Position numbers and translations under genes: made by a program. A stretch of DNA of 17,582 nucleotides, taken from Nitrospinota bacterium. GTDB lineage: Bacteria > Nitrospinota_A > UBA7883 > JACRLM01. The stretch spans positions 1 to 17,582 of the forward strand of contig JADGAO010000045.1 of assembly GCA_015231995.1 (NCBI GenBank), given 5' to 3'. A model generated the notes under the pieces. That model did no database searches and had not been told where the DNA came from. It saw only the letters and a list, made by a program, of their open reading frames with translations. Positions 1 through 7,816 of the stretch are shown one piece after another (positions within the stretch are counted from its first letter, which is position 1; the number at the start of each line of letters is the position of its first letter).

Positions 1-123
1 GGCGACGAGGACAAGGAAAGGCTTCGGTCTATTCACTCCGCGCTCAATCCGTTCCATCTGAAAAAAGAGATTGAGAAAAAATTGCGGAGGCTTTTTAATG
101 AATTATGGTCACCTGAATCATGA
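1..123 (+). CDS. C-terminal fragment of unidentified protein, possibly a transposase/integrase
   Basis: Frame 1 is open from the window edge to a TGA at 121-123, giving the last 40 residues of a protein that begins outside the window. The tail is strongly basic and probably helical, with a stretch reading NPFHLKKEIEKKLRRLF. Tails of the form 'xNPF-L-xxxIExxLxxIF' are familiar to me from integrase-type transposases (ISNCY/IS1202-like), but 40 residues are too few to be sure. It converges on lptG, whose stop lies 75 bp away. The alternative is an ordinary chromosomal gene. That it is the end of a coding sequence is fairly likely; the family is a guess. Confidence 0.4.
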   Translation, partial: GDEDKERLRSIHSALNPFHLKKEIEKKLRRLFNELWSPES

Positions 124-163
124 GGCGAAAATCTACACCACCTTCGGTTACCTTTTCCCATGA

Positions 164-188
164 GTCAACGCGCGGGGTTTGTCAACGC
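164..188. repeat. short direct repeat GTCAACGC, two copies
   Basis: GTCAACGC occurs at 164-171 and again at 181-188, separated by 9 bp, in the 75-bp gap between the partial gene on the left and the end of lptG. Read on the minus strand, each copy carries GTTGAC, and the second gives TTGACA, a -35-like hexamer. It could mark the outer end of a mobile element if the left gene is a transposase, or it could be chance. No matching inverted end can be seen inside the window. Confidence 0.25.
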
Positions 189-198
189 AAAGTTAGCC

Positions 199-1290
199 CT
201 AATTCCTCTCCGACGCGGCGAACATCATCATCCCCGCCACGCTGAAAAAAACATGCGCGGCGTAAACCGAAATCCACGGCGCAAGCTTGCCCGTCTGCCC
301 GAACGCCACGCCCATCGAGAACATGAACCAGAACACCGCGCCCGTCACGACGGCGACGCCCACGCCGATCATCGCTCCTCCGCGCCTGCTGGAGCGGACG
401 CCAAGCGGTATGGCGATAAGCGGCATAACGATATTTATGAGCGGAAACGCTATCTTGGCGTGCATGTCGGCGGTGTAGCGGGTGGGGTCGTAGCCTTTGG
501 TTTTGATGTCGCGTATGTAGGCGCGCATCTGTTCGAGGTTCATCTCTTCCGGGTCGAGTTGCGCAGTTTTCAACTCCTCCTCTGTTATCACGTCGCCGGG
601 CAGGAGGCATTTGTCGCTGAAAACCTCTTCAAACCCCCCGTGGTCGCCAAACGTCCTCTCCACGCATCCGGCAAGCGACCAGCCATCCGCGCCAGCTTTC
701 CCGAACGGAGCGGAAAGGCGGGAGACGAGCCTTGTTCCCTGTTTATCGAACCTGAATATGGAGATGTCGCGTATCTCCCTTTTCGATGTGTCGAGGTTCC
801 CGATGTTCCAGATGGAGCCGTCGTCGGCCTTGTACCATATCCTCTCGCTGGCGAACAGCCCCTTGCGGGGCTGGCGTTTGATCTCTTCGTAATAAATCCT
901 GTTGGATTCGCGCGCCGCAAGATGGAACAATTTTTCGCTGTCGAGAAACGCAAGCGCGCCGATGACGAAGCTTGCAACCAGCACCGGAGCCGATATCCTG
1001 GCCAGGCTCATGCCCGCGGCGCGCAACGCGGTGATTTCGCTGTGGCGCGACATTGAACCCATCGTCAAGATCGAGGCGAGCAGGATGCAGATGGGCGTGA
1101 CATGGAATGCGCCCATCGGGATTTTAAAGAGCATGTAGCGCGCCACCATGTCCGTTGTGGCCCCGAACTTGACGAAGTATCCCACCATGTCCAGGAACAC
1201 CACCATCTCGTAGAAGACCATGAGCGTGACGAGGGAGAGGAGGAATATCTTGAGGAATTCCATAAGGACGTACCTGTCGGCTATTTTCAT
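199..1290 (-). CDS. lptG: LptG/LptF-type LPS export ABC transporter permease (YjgP/YjgQ family)
   Basis: The 363-residue protein is the usual length for LptF/LptG, the inner-membrane permeases that, with the ATPase LptB, extract lipopolysaccharide and pass it to the periplasmic Lpt bridge. The layout matches: three hydrophobic segments near residues 10-35, 55-77 and 98-116, a periplasmic beta-jellyroll region (about 117-270), then three more segments (about 278-297, 306-330, 337-358). The cytoplasmic coupling stretch 'SRHSEITALRAAGMS' (79-93) is characteristic. The C-terminal 'GQTGKLAPWIS' looks more like LptG than LptF, so that symbol is used with some reserve. The start is an ATG at 1290 with no strong ribosome binding site. 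Its usual partner, lptF, is not adjacent: upstream is a histidine kinase and downstream is a convergent gene fragment. Confidence 0.9.
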   Translation of the reverse strand: MKIADRYVLMEFLKIFLLSLVTLMVFYEMVVFLDMVGYFVKFGATTDMVARYMLFKIPMGAFHVTPICILLASILTMGSMSRHSEITALRAAGMSLARISAPVLVASFVIGALAFLDSEKLFHLAARESNRIYYEEIKRQPRKGLFASERIWYKADDGSIWNIGNLDTSKREIRDISIFRFDKQGTRLVSRLSAPFGKAGADGWSLAGCVERTFGDHGGFEEVFSDKCLLPGDVITEEELKTAQLDPEEMNLEQMRAYIRDIKTKGYDPTRYTADMHAKIAFPLINIVMPLIAIPLGVRSSRRGGAMIGVGVAVVTGAVFWFMFSMGVAFGQTGKLAPWISVYAAHVFFSVAGMMMFAASERN

Positions 1291-1311
1291 GAGGTTACGG
1301 TTTCACCGGAT

Positions 1312-1362
1312 GGAGGGGCGGCTCACCGCCCACATTTGGGCAACCACATAGGATTGCCCCTA
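1312..1362. repeat. paired GTAGGGGC-type palindromic repeat (REP/MITE-like)
   Basis: Two adjacent stem-loops fill the gap between the kinase gene and lptG. The first is GGGCGG (1316-1321), loop CTCA, CCGCCC (1326-1331). The second is GGGCAA (1338-1343), a 10-base loop, TTGCCC (1354-1359), followed by CTAC. On the minus strand the unit opens with TGTAGGGGCAATCC. Intergenic palindromes opening GTAGGGGC are, from memory, common dispersed repeats in several diderm phyla. The repeat sits in the leader of lptG and would be transcribed if the kinase transcript reads through. No protein is encoded. Confidence 0.6.
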
Positions 1363-1392
1363 CAGGAAGGAATAACATCGCGCGCAACCATG

Positions 1393-4041
1393 TCATCTTT
1401 TGAGCGGGAAAATGAGTTTGACGGACGTTCCCCTGTTTTCCCCTTCGCTCTCCAGCTCTAGCCTGCCGCCGTGGTATTCCATGATCAGGCGCGAGAGGGT
1501 CAGCCCCATGCCTATACCTCCGCCCATGTACTGGTACTGGCTGGTGGCGTGTTTGTAGTGATCCTCCAGCGAGAAGAACGGCTCGAAAATAAGGGCCTTC
1601 TTGCCGAACGGTACGCCGATGCCCTCGTCCTTTATCTCGACGACCGCCCTGCCGCCATCGCACCTGGCAGTCACCCATATCTTTTTTCCATTGGAAGTGT
1701 ATTTGATGGCGTTTGACAGTATCTCCAGCAGGGCGCGCTGGATCATCCCCTGCGCCACGTTCACCAAAGTGTTGCGGTCAAGCTCTTCGATGTTAGCGAC
1801 GATGGAGATATCGCGTCCCGCCGAAATTAGGTTAGCCTTCGCCATCTCGACGCAGTAGCTGAGAATCAGGAACAGGTTCGCCTGCGATGTCATCTGGCTG
1901 GGCTTTGTCATCAGCAGGGCGGTGAACATCTCGGATGCGGAGATGATCCTGTCGAAGTCTGTTATGGAATCGTCGAGGGCTTTTGTTATCTGCCCAAGCG
2001 GCTCGTGGTCGCCCTCTTTGGCGGAGAGGTTGCGCAACAACAGCTTGACGAGGCCAAGCTTGGTGAGCGGAGTGCGAAGCTCGTGCGATGTGACGGAAGC
2101 GAAATAGTCTTTGGCCTTTGAGAGCGCCGCTTCCTGGGTGATATCCCTTTGCACGAGGACGTAGTCGGTTATGGTTCCCTTGGAATCTATCACCGGCGTT
2201 ATGACAGACTCCTCTTCGTAGGCCGAGCCGTCTTTTCGCCTGCTTGATATCCGCCCCTTCCATATCTCGCCCTTGGAGAGGGCGCCCCAAATCTCGCCAT
2301 ACAGAGAGGCGCTGAGCCTGTCGCTGGAGAGAGTGGCGAGAATTGTCCCAATAACTTCTTCGCGCTGGTAGCCGGTCACTCTCTCGAAAGCGGGGTTGAC
2401 GTAATGTATCTTCTTGTTGGCGTCTATTATCATTATGCTTTCGGCGGACTGCTCGATGGCGCGGAACAACCGGTTCAGTTCGTTTTCGACCTGCTTCCTC
2501 TCGGTGATGTCGTAAACCGCGCCCTGCATGTAAAGCACTTCGCCGTTTTCGTCGGAGACAGAATGGACGAATTTGCGCACCCATCTGATCTGTCCATCTT
2601 TGCGGATAATACGGTATTCACGCATAAGGGGGCGGGCGTGGCCAGGAACTCTGGTCTCGCCATCTACGGTGAAAGCGACACCGGAGTCGGGTGGATAGAT
2701 AATCTGATCCCACCTGGGGACGCCTGTCATGAACTCAGCTTCCGAGTAGCCTGTCACCTGCTCCACCGCCCCATGGAAGAAAACAGGGGTGTAATCGGGT
2801 TTCATCCTGAAGGCTATGCCGTGGAAGCTCTCCACGAACGATCGGTAACGCTCCTCGCTTTCCCTTAAAACATCCTCGGCGCGCCTGCGTATGCCCATTT
2901 CGCGCACAAGTTCGCGGTTGGTCTGGGCCAGCTCCGCCGTGCGTATCTCGACCCGTTTTTCCAACGCCTCTTTCGCGTTGCGAAGCGCTTCCTCCGCCCG
3001 TTTCCTTTCGGTTATGTCGTGCACTATCGCGGTGAAAAACAGGCCGCTGGTGGTCTGGCAGGAGGCCAGGCTCAACTCGATGGGAAATTCCCTGCCACTT
3101 TTGGTCAGCGCGGTTATCTCTATCGTCTTACCGATTATTTTGGACGGGCCTCCGCTTACGACCCGCTCCATGCCTTTAGCGTGAGCCTGCCGGAACCGCT
3201 CCGGGATTATGAGGTGGACAGGCTGGCCCACAGCCTCCGCCGACGAATAACCGAACAGCTTCTCGGAGCTTTTGTTCCAGAAGGTGATATTTGACGCGGC
3301 GTCTATCGTTATTATCGCGTCAATGGCCGTTTGCGCCACCACGCGGAACCGCTCCTCGCTGTTTTCGAGCCGTTCCATCGTCCTGCTGTTATTGAGGGCT
3401 ATCGCGGCAAGCTCTCCGAAAGCCAACGCCATTTTAGCGTCACGTTCCGTGAACCCGCCGGGCTTGTTGGCCAATCCCATCAGGCCTACTGACTTGCCTT
3501 CGATAATCAATGGGGCGAACAGCACGTTGTCGAGCGTGACGTGTCCGGGGGGCATGAACTTCATCCAGTCGCTATGCCAGAAATCGTTGTCGTAAGCCGA
3601 ATACCCCGTCTTGTACGCTTCCCCCCGCAAGCCGCGTATCGGCATGGGCAGGGTCGGGTCAACCGTGCATTCCCGTCCGCCGGGGTCGAGGAACAGCACC
3701 TCGTTTTCCGAACCATCGTCGCTGAGAAGAGCGACGTATCCGGCCGTGGCGCCGGTGACTTTTTTGCAATAGTCGAATATGGCCCGGGCCGAATCCTTGA
3801 AATCGGCGTGTTTAAGGACTGCCCGCGCGCTTTCCAGCAGGGAAGAAACTTCAATCTCGCGCGCTTTTAACAGCTCTTCGCGGCGCTGGATGGACTCGAA
3901 TTCGGATGGTGAAACGCCGGACAAACCCTCTTCCCCGCTTAGCACGGCAAGCGTGAAAGAGCCGTTGAAGTTTTCCGGAAAACGCTTCAGCAGATCTGGA
4001 GGCAGATCGCCGCTTTTCACGTTTTCGATAATGTGCGCCAT
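1393..4041 (-). CDS. soluble GAF-PAS-PAS-PAS sensor histidine kinase
   Basis: The 882-residue cytoplasmic sensor kinase has no transmembrane segment. Domain order: a short N-terminal region; GAF (about 66-217); PAS1 (228-344), ending in the PAC signature DITERKRAEEAL; a coiled linker (346-396); PAS2 (397-516), with RKDGQIRWV; PAS3 (520-637); HisKA (642-706), with phospho-acceptor His653 in SHELRTPL; and a HATPase (761-880), with N-box Asn777 (EILSNAIKY), G1 DEGIG (805-809) and G2 GGGIGMGL (840-847). All catalytic boxes look intact, so it should autophosphorylate in response to small-molecule, redox or gas signals. No response regulator or receiver domain is nearby. An in-frame ATG at 4068 would add nine residues, but a TATAAT only five bases upstream of it makes the ATG at 4041, preceded by AGGG, the better start. 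Confidence 0.9.
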   Translation of the reverse strand: MAHIIENVKSGDLPPDLLKRFPENFNGSFTLAVLSGEEGLSGVSPSEFESIQRREELLKAREIEVSSLLESARAVLKHADFKDSARAIFDYCKKVTGATAGYVALLSDDGSENEVLFLDPGGRECTVDPTLPMPIRGLRGEAYKTGYSAYDNDFWHSDWMKFMPPGHVTLDNVLFAPLIIEGKSVGLMGLANKPGGFTERDAKMALAFGELAAIALNNSRTMERLENSEERFRVVAQTAIDAIITIDAASNITFWNKSSEKLFGYSSAEAVGQPVHLIIPERFRQAHAKGMERVVSGGPSKIIGKTIEITALTKSGREFPIELSLASCQTTSGLFFTAIVHDITERKRAEEALRNAKEALEKRVEIRTAELAQTNRELVREMGIRRRAEDVLRESEERYRSFVESFHGIAFRMKPDYTPVFFHGAVEQVTGYSEAEFMTGVPRWDQIIYPPDSGVAFTVDGETRVPGHARPLMREYRIIRKDGQIRWVRKFVHSVSDENGEVLYMQGAVYDITERKQVENELNRLFRAIEQSAESIMIIDANKKIHYVNPAFERVTGYQREEVIGTILATLSSDRLSASLYGEIWGALSKGEIWKGRISSRRKDGSAYEEESVITPVIDSKGTITDYVLVQRDITQEAALSKAKDYFASVTSHELRTPLTKLGLVKLLLRNLSAKEGDHEPLGQITKALDDSITDFDRIISASEMFTALLMTKPSQMTSQANLFLILSYCVEMAKANLISAGRDISIVANIEELDRNTLVNVAQGMIQRALLEILSNAIKYTSNGKKIWVTARCDGGRAVVEIKDEGIGVPFGKKALIFEPFFSLEDHYKHATSQYQYMGGGIGMGLTLSRLIMEYHGGRLELESEGENRGTSVKLIFPLKR

Positions 4042-4072
4042 TTGGCCAAACCCTGGATTTCGTCCCATTTCT

Positions 4073-4105
4073 ATTATATATCTATTTTCCTGGCGGAACT
4101 ATCAA
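4073..4105 (-). promoter_or_regulatory. candidate promoter of the histidine kinase gene
   Basis: The minus strand carries a perfect TATAAT at 4073-4078 in an AT-rich patch, and TTGATA at 4100-4105. The 21-bp gap between them is too long for a standard pair. An overlapping GATATA (4077-4082) gives 17 bp but matches the -10 consensus poorly. Either choice puts the transcript start near 4066-4070, which favours translation from 4041 over 4068. Confidence 0.35.
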
Positions 4106-4140
4106 CAGTAATTCCATTAATTTGCAATATGCGGGATTGA

Positions 4141-4170
4141 TTCGGCAAGTTTTCCCCCAAACCCGCCGAA
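4141..4170. other. stem-loop between the GH57 and kinase genes
   Basis: TTCGGC (4141-4146) and GCCGAA (4165-4170) form a 6-bp stem. Inside it, GTTT (4149-4152) pairs with AAAC (4159-4162) around a six-base loop. It lies 45 bp past the end of the GH57 gene. No T-run follows on the minus strand, so it is not a standard intrinsic terminator. It may stabilise an mRNA end or act with Rho. The rest of the 4042-4214 gap shows nothing else clear. Confidence 0.3.
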
Positions 4171-4214
4171 AAGCCGCACTCCCCCGCCCCCATACGCCGG
4201 ACGCCTGAAATTTT

Positions 4215-6620
4215 TCAGTCTTCCTGGTAAGAAAAACTCAACAATATTCCTATTTTCTTCAGTTCCCTGGCTCCGTAAAAAGGATCGCCGGGCGTGTTGA
4301 GCCGGGACAGATACGCCTCGGAGAAAATGTTTTGGAGCATCCAGAGGTCAAGGCCGAATCCGATGGACGAAAGGGTTAAAAGAGCCCTCACCAGGGCCGG
4401 GGCGCCCGAAAGGTCCTGTTCCGCCATGATACGCGAAAGGCTCTGCGCAAGGGCCGTCTCGATATTTCTGCGCGCCGTTTTCATGTCCACTTCCAGGCTC
4501 CAGCGCTCCACGTTCAACATCAACCCGCCGATCTTGTCCAGCGACTCCGGCTCCATGATCGTGTCGGCGGCCCGGACGATCTCGCTTTCTACCATGTATT
4601 GCGCCGCAAGCTTGAGTTCGCGCGGGATGGGGACGTTGGCGTCTATGAAATAGTCGAGCATCCTGTGGTTTTCGTAAAATAGCTGGCCGTACATATCGGC
4701 GAACCGGCGGACGTGCCCGGACATGAGCGAACCGACGATCCTGCGCCTCTGCTCCATGAACAGGTCGCGGAGCATGAAGGTCTCCCCCCGGTCGAAATGC
4801 TCGTCGAGCCTTCGTATGACTTCTGTCAGCGGCTTGGTTCGCCACGCGGAGAAAAGGTCCGCCATCGCTCGGCCAAGCGCAAGCTCTTCCCCGACGGGTT
4901 TAACAAAGCAGGTAACATCCGAGCCACCCAGCCTCAACGCCGCGACAATGAACGTCTCGTTTTCCATTGTCACGCCGGATGTGACTTCGGCCTGGGAGAG
5001 GGTCAGCGAATTGTCGCCGTATTCCTCATGCATCCTGTCCCGCGCCTCGATGGAGAAGGAGCCTATCGCGCCGCTATCACCGTTTTTGTCCAGCGCGGCG
5101 ACTATGGCGTGGTTGGCTATAACGCGGGAAAGCGACGCCTTCTCCGGCATGGCCACCCTGCAATATATCTTCTCCGCATCGCCATGATGGGGGACGTTGC
5201 TTTTCGCCTCAGCAAGGGCGTTGAGAAATTCTTTTTCCGGCCTTGCGTTGGAAGTCGCCTCGCAAAGCTGTATGGCCCTCGCCGCGTACTTTAAAACCTG
5301 CTGGGTTTCTATGCCAGACACGTCGTCGAAAAACCATCCGCACGACGTGAACATGAGCATTCCGTTTCTCTGCATCTCGAGCAGTTGGATAGCGCGCGTC
5401 TTCTCGCGGCCGGAAAGCCCCGTCCGTTGCCTGCGGGCCAGAAACTCCTCGGTCTTCGACCTGTCGAGAAGCGCCTCTATATAATCGTCGCGGACGGCCC
5501 ACGGGTCGGCGAACAGTTTGGAGCCCTCGGCGTCGAACGCCTCGTCCAACTCCATCTTGAGAATGTCGAGCGACCTGCGGAGCGGCGTCCGCCATTTCTG
5601 GTTCCATTCGGAGTTCCCGCCTATATGGCATCCGCAATCGCTTTTCCAGCGCTCGACCCCATGGGCGCACGACCATGACGAGTTTTCGTGTATGTCCGCC
5701 TCCACCTCCGGCGGGAACATGGAGAGATATTCGCCGTAGTTGGTAAGCTCGATTTCGCCTTTCTTCTCGGCAAGCTCCAGCGCGAAAGCCAGCGCCATCT
5801 CCCCGAACCTGTGGTGATGTCCGTAAGTCTCCCCGTCGGTGGCGATGTGAAGCAACTGATTCCACGGACGAGCGTCGGAATATCCGGTTTTGAGCCTGTC
5901 GAGGAACCTGGCGCCGTCGCCTAATATCCCCTCGAAAGCGACGGCCTGGCTTATGGGGCCGTCGTAGAAAAATAGGGCTATGGAGCGCTTGTCGTCTATG
6001 CGATACCGGTACGGCCTTGTTGGGTCTATCCCTCTATCGAGTCCTTGCCATTCCTCGCCCGGCTTGATCCTTATCGCCTTGGCCTGGCGAGGGGCCAGCA
6101 CCGTGAACTTGATACCGTTATCGCATAAAATCCTCAGCGTATATTTGTCAACGGCCGTCTCTGGAAGCCACATTCCCTCCGGTTTTCTGCCGAAGTGGCT
6201 CACGAAATCGGCTATGCCCCAGAGTATCTGCGTCACCTTGTCCCGGTCGGAAGCAAGGGGCATTATCATGTGGTTGTACGCCTGGGCCATGGCCGAGCCG
6301 TGGCCGTTACGTTTCCATTTGCTCAACTTGTCGGCGTCGACTATTTTGCCGTATGTCTCCGGGTCGTATTTTTTGAGCCACGAAAAAAGCGTTGGGCCGA
6401 TGTTGAAGCTGATACGCTCGTAGTTGTTGGCCATGTCTTTTATCCGTCCGCCGGGCGTGAGGATGCGGGCGACGGCGTTGGGGGCGTAGCACTCGCGGTT
6501 TATCCGCTCGTTCCAGTCGTGATAGGGGCTTGCGGAGTCCTGCACCTCTATCATGTCCAGCCACGGGTTTTCCCGGGGCGGCTGATAAAAATGGCCGTGT
6601 ATGCAAAGGTATTTTTTCAA
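4215..6620 (-). CDS. glycoside hydrolase family 57 protein with DUF3536 C-terminal region
   Basis: The protein has 801 residues. The N-terminal half is a GH57 (beta/alpha)7-type catalytic domain: motif 1 HGHFYQPP (8-15), the candidate nucleophile Glu154 in MWLPET, and the acid/base region ATDGETYGHHH with Asp262 and histidines 268-270. GH57 enzymes act on alpha-glucans by retaining hydrolysis or transfer. The C-terminal half resembles the DUF3536 region found on a subgroup of unsettled specificity. There is no signal peptide, so it is probably cytoplasmic and may act on glycogen or a related storage glucan. The start is TTG at 6620, preceded by AGGGGGCGGA, a purine-rich ribosome binding site. 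It begins 8 bp after the pcm stop, so the two genes are almost certainly co-transcribed. The substrate cannot be read from sequence. Confidence 0.88.
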   Translation of the reverse strand: MKKYLCIHGHFYQPPRENPWLDMIEVQDSASPYHDWNERINRECYAPNAVARILTPGGRIKDMANNYERISFNIGPTLFSWLKKYDPETYGKIVDADKLSKWKRNGHGSAMAQAYNHMIMPLASDRDKVTQILWGIADFVSHFGRKPEGMWLPETAVDKYTLRILCDNGIKFTVLAPRQAKAIRIKPGEEWQGLDRGIDPTRPYRYRIDDKRSIALFFYDGPISQAVAFEGILGDGARFLDRLKTGYSDARPWNQLLHIATDGETYGHHHRFGEMALAFALELAEKKGEIELTNYGEYLSMFPPEVEADIHENSSWSCAHGVERWKSDCGCHIGGNSEWNQKWRTPLRRSLDILKMELDEAFDAEGSKLFADPWAVRDDYIEALLDRSKTEEFLARRQRTGLSGREKTRAIQLLEMQRNGMLMFTSCGWFFDDVSGIETQQVLKYAARAIQLCEATSNARPEKEFLNALAEAKSNVPHHGDAEKIYCRVAMPEKASLSRVIANHAIVAALDKNGDSGAIGSFSIEARDRMHEEYGDNSLTLSQAEVTSGVTMENETFIVAALRLGGSDVTCFVKPVGEELALGRAMADLFSAWRTKPLTEVIRRLDEHFDRGETFMLRDLFMEQRRRIVGSLMSGHVRRFADMYGQLFYENHRMLDYFIDANVPIPRELKLAAQYMVESEIVRAADTIMEPESLDKIGGLMLNVERWSLEVDMKTARRNIETALAQSLSRIMAEQDLSGAPALVRALLTLSSIGFGLDLWMLQNIFSEAYLSRLNTPGDPFYGARELKKIGILLSFSYQED

Positions 6621-6628
6621 TCCGCCCC

Positions 6629-7405
6629 CTACTGTTCCTGTATCCTTCCGGTCATCGGCACAAACCTTACGCCAGCCACGGTGCGGTACGAGACCACGCC
6701 GTCTCGCTTTTCCCCAAGCAGGAGGTCTTGAATGTGGCTCCCCCCCACCGGCATTATTATCAGGCCACCCTCGGCCAACTGCTCTTCGAGCGGTTTGGGG
6801 ACGCGCCCAGCCGCGGCCGTGACGATTATTTTATCGAACGGGGCGTGTTCTTTCCACCCCGCATATCCGTCGCCGCCCTGGACGGTAACGTTATCGTATC
6901 CCAACCTTTTGAGCAACGCCGAAGACGCTTCCGCCAGAGGTTTTACGATTTCGATTGTGTAAACGCGATCTACGATCTTCGAGAGCACGGCCGCCTGATA
7001 GCCGGAGCCTGTCCCCACTTCCAGAACCCGGTCTGTCTTTTTGGGATCAAGCTCCTGGGTCATCAACGCAACGATGTACGGCTGGCTTATGGTTTGGCCG
7101 TTACCTATTGGCAACGGGTTATCGTCGTAAGCCTGGCCCATAAAAGATTTTTCGACGAATTTTTCCCTCGGCACGGACTCCATGGCCGAAAGAACCGCAG
7201 GGTTCGTTATGCCGCGTCCTTTGAGGTGAATCTCGATCATCACCTGCTTGGCCCTGGCGATTTCCTCTGGCTTTTTCATTGGCCCAGAACAGCTTGTTGA
7301 TGGTATGGCAAGGAACGCCGCCGACAGCGCGAACGCCAATCTGATGATGGCGCCGGGGGTTTTCCCGCCCGAAGCTACAGTATCAGCCCGTGCTTTTTGA
7401 GCCAC
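6629..7405 (-). CDS. pcm: protein-L-isoaspartate O-methyltransferase, possibly exported
   Basis: This repairs aged proteins by methylating isoaspartyl residues with S-adenosylmethionine. The PCMT signatures are clear: AMESVPREKFV, GNGQTISQPYIVALMTQ, and the SAM-binding loop VLEVGTGSGYQAA (about 127-139). Start choice matters. ATG at 7279 gives 216 residues, the usual cytosolic length. The open frame extends upstream with a hydrophobic run LAFALSAAFLAIPSTSC that looks like a signal peptide with an imperfect lipobox at Cys39 when started from GTG 7405. That start overlaps the upstream gene by 31 bp, and its GGGGA lies too close to the codon to be a good ribosome site. A TTG at 7339 is a third option. 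Family assignment is firm; start and location are uncertain. GH57 follows by 8 bp. Confidence 0.88.
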   Translation of the reverse strand: MAQKARADTVASGGKTPGAIIRLAFALSAAFLAIPSTSCSGPMKKPEEIARAKQVMIEIHLKGRGITNPAVLSAMESVPREKFVEKSFMGQAYDDNPLPIGNGQTISQPYIVALMTQELDPKKTDRVLEVGTGSGYQAAVLSKIVDRVYTIEIVKPLAEASSALLKRLGYDNVTVQGGDGYAGWKEHAPFDKIIVTAAAGRVPKPLEEQLAEGGLIIMPVGGSHIQDLLLGEKRDGVVSYRTVAGVRFVPMTGRIQEQ

Positions 7406-7779
7406 TCCCCGGAATCGAAATTGTCGGCCAGGTATTCGCAAAACTCCATCTCCCTCTGAGAGAGTTTTTTGCCGTCAACAAAATCGGTCATGAGCTTTTT
7501 TAACACAGCCTGTTTGTCTTCCACGCTTTTCTTTTCCCTGGCGGGAGCGGCCAGTTTCTCCGGCTCGTGGGAGCAGGTGTTGGGGAAATCCAGCCCCATC
7601 GTCTCGGCAAGCGAACGCACCTTGAGCATGAGCACCATGAAAGATTTCGAGCAGACCTCGTCCGTCTCCGTCAGGCGGCGGATAGCCTCGCGCACGTCCC
7701 GCGACTTGGTGATGGCGTCCACTATTGCCCGGGTGAGAATTTCCATGTCTTTTTCGTTGTTCTTCTCGTCGTCCGACAT
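7375..7779 (-). CDS. small hypothetical protein, first gene of the pcm-GH57 cluster
   Basis: This 134-residue soluble protein belongs to no family I recognise. The start at ATG 7779 is set by an excellent AGGAGG site ending about 9 bases upstream; an upstream in-frame start (7830) lacks this and falls at or before the candidate promoter. The sequence is acidic at the N-terminus, then mostly helical (AIVDAITKSRDVREAIRRLTE), with a charged alanine/proline-containing middle (about 75-90) and a second helical part ending in GEWLKKHGLIL. Three cysteines are scattered and form no metal motif. No membrane segment or signal peptide is visible. Its stop lies inside the possible leader of pcm, so translation of the two may be coupled. 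Confidence 0.8.
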   Translation of the reverse strand: MSDDEKNNEKDMEILTRAIVDAITKSRDVREAIRRLTETDEVCSKSFMVLMLKVRSLAETMGLDFPNTCSHEPEKLAAPAREKKSVEDKQAVLKKLMTDFVDGKKLSQREMEFCEYLADNFDSGEWLKKHGLIL

Positions 7780-7816
7780 GGCTGAAAGCCTCCTGGGAAT
7801 TTTGCTTCGATGTCTG

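Noticed and set aside
160..1056. Long plus-strand open frame opposite lptG (298 codons)
   Set aside because: It is antisense to a well-supported gene, and its translation is rich in Arg, His and Pro with no domain, as expected of a GC-rich shadow frame.
4205..4218. Palindrome CTGAAATTTTTCAG at the GH57 stop codon
   Set aside because: The two-base centre is too tight for an RNA hairpin of this strength, and no regulator is suggested by a single site.
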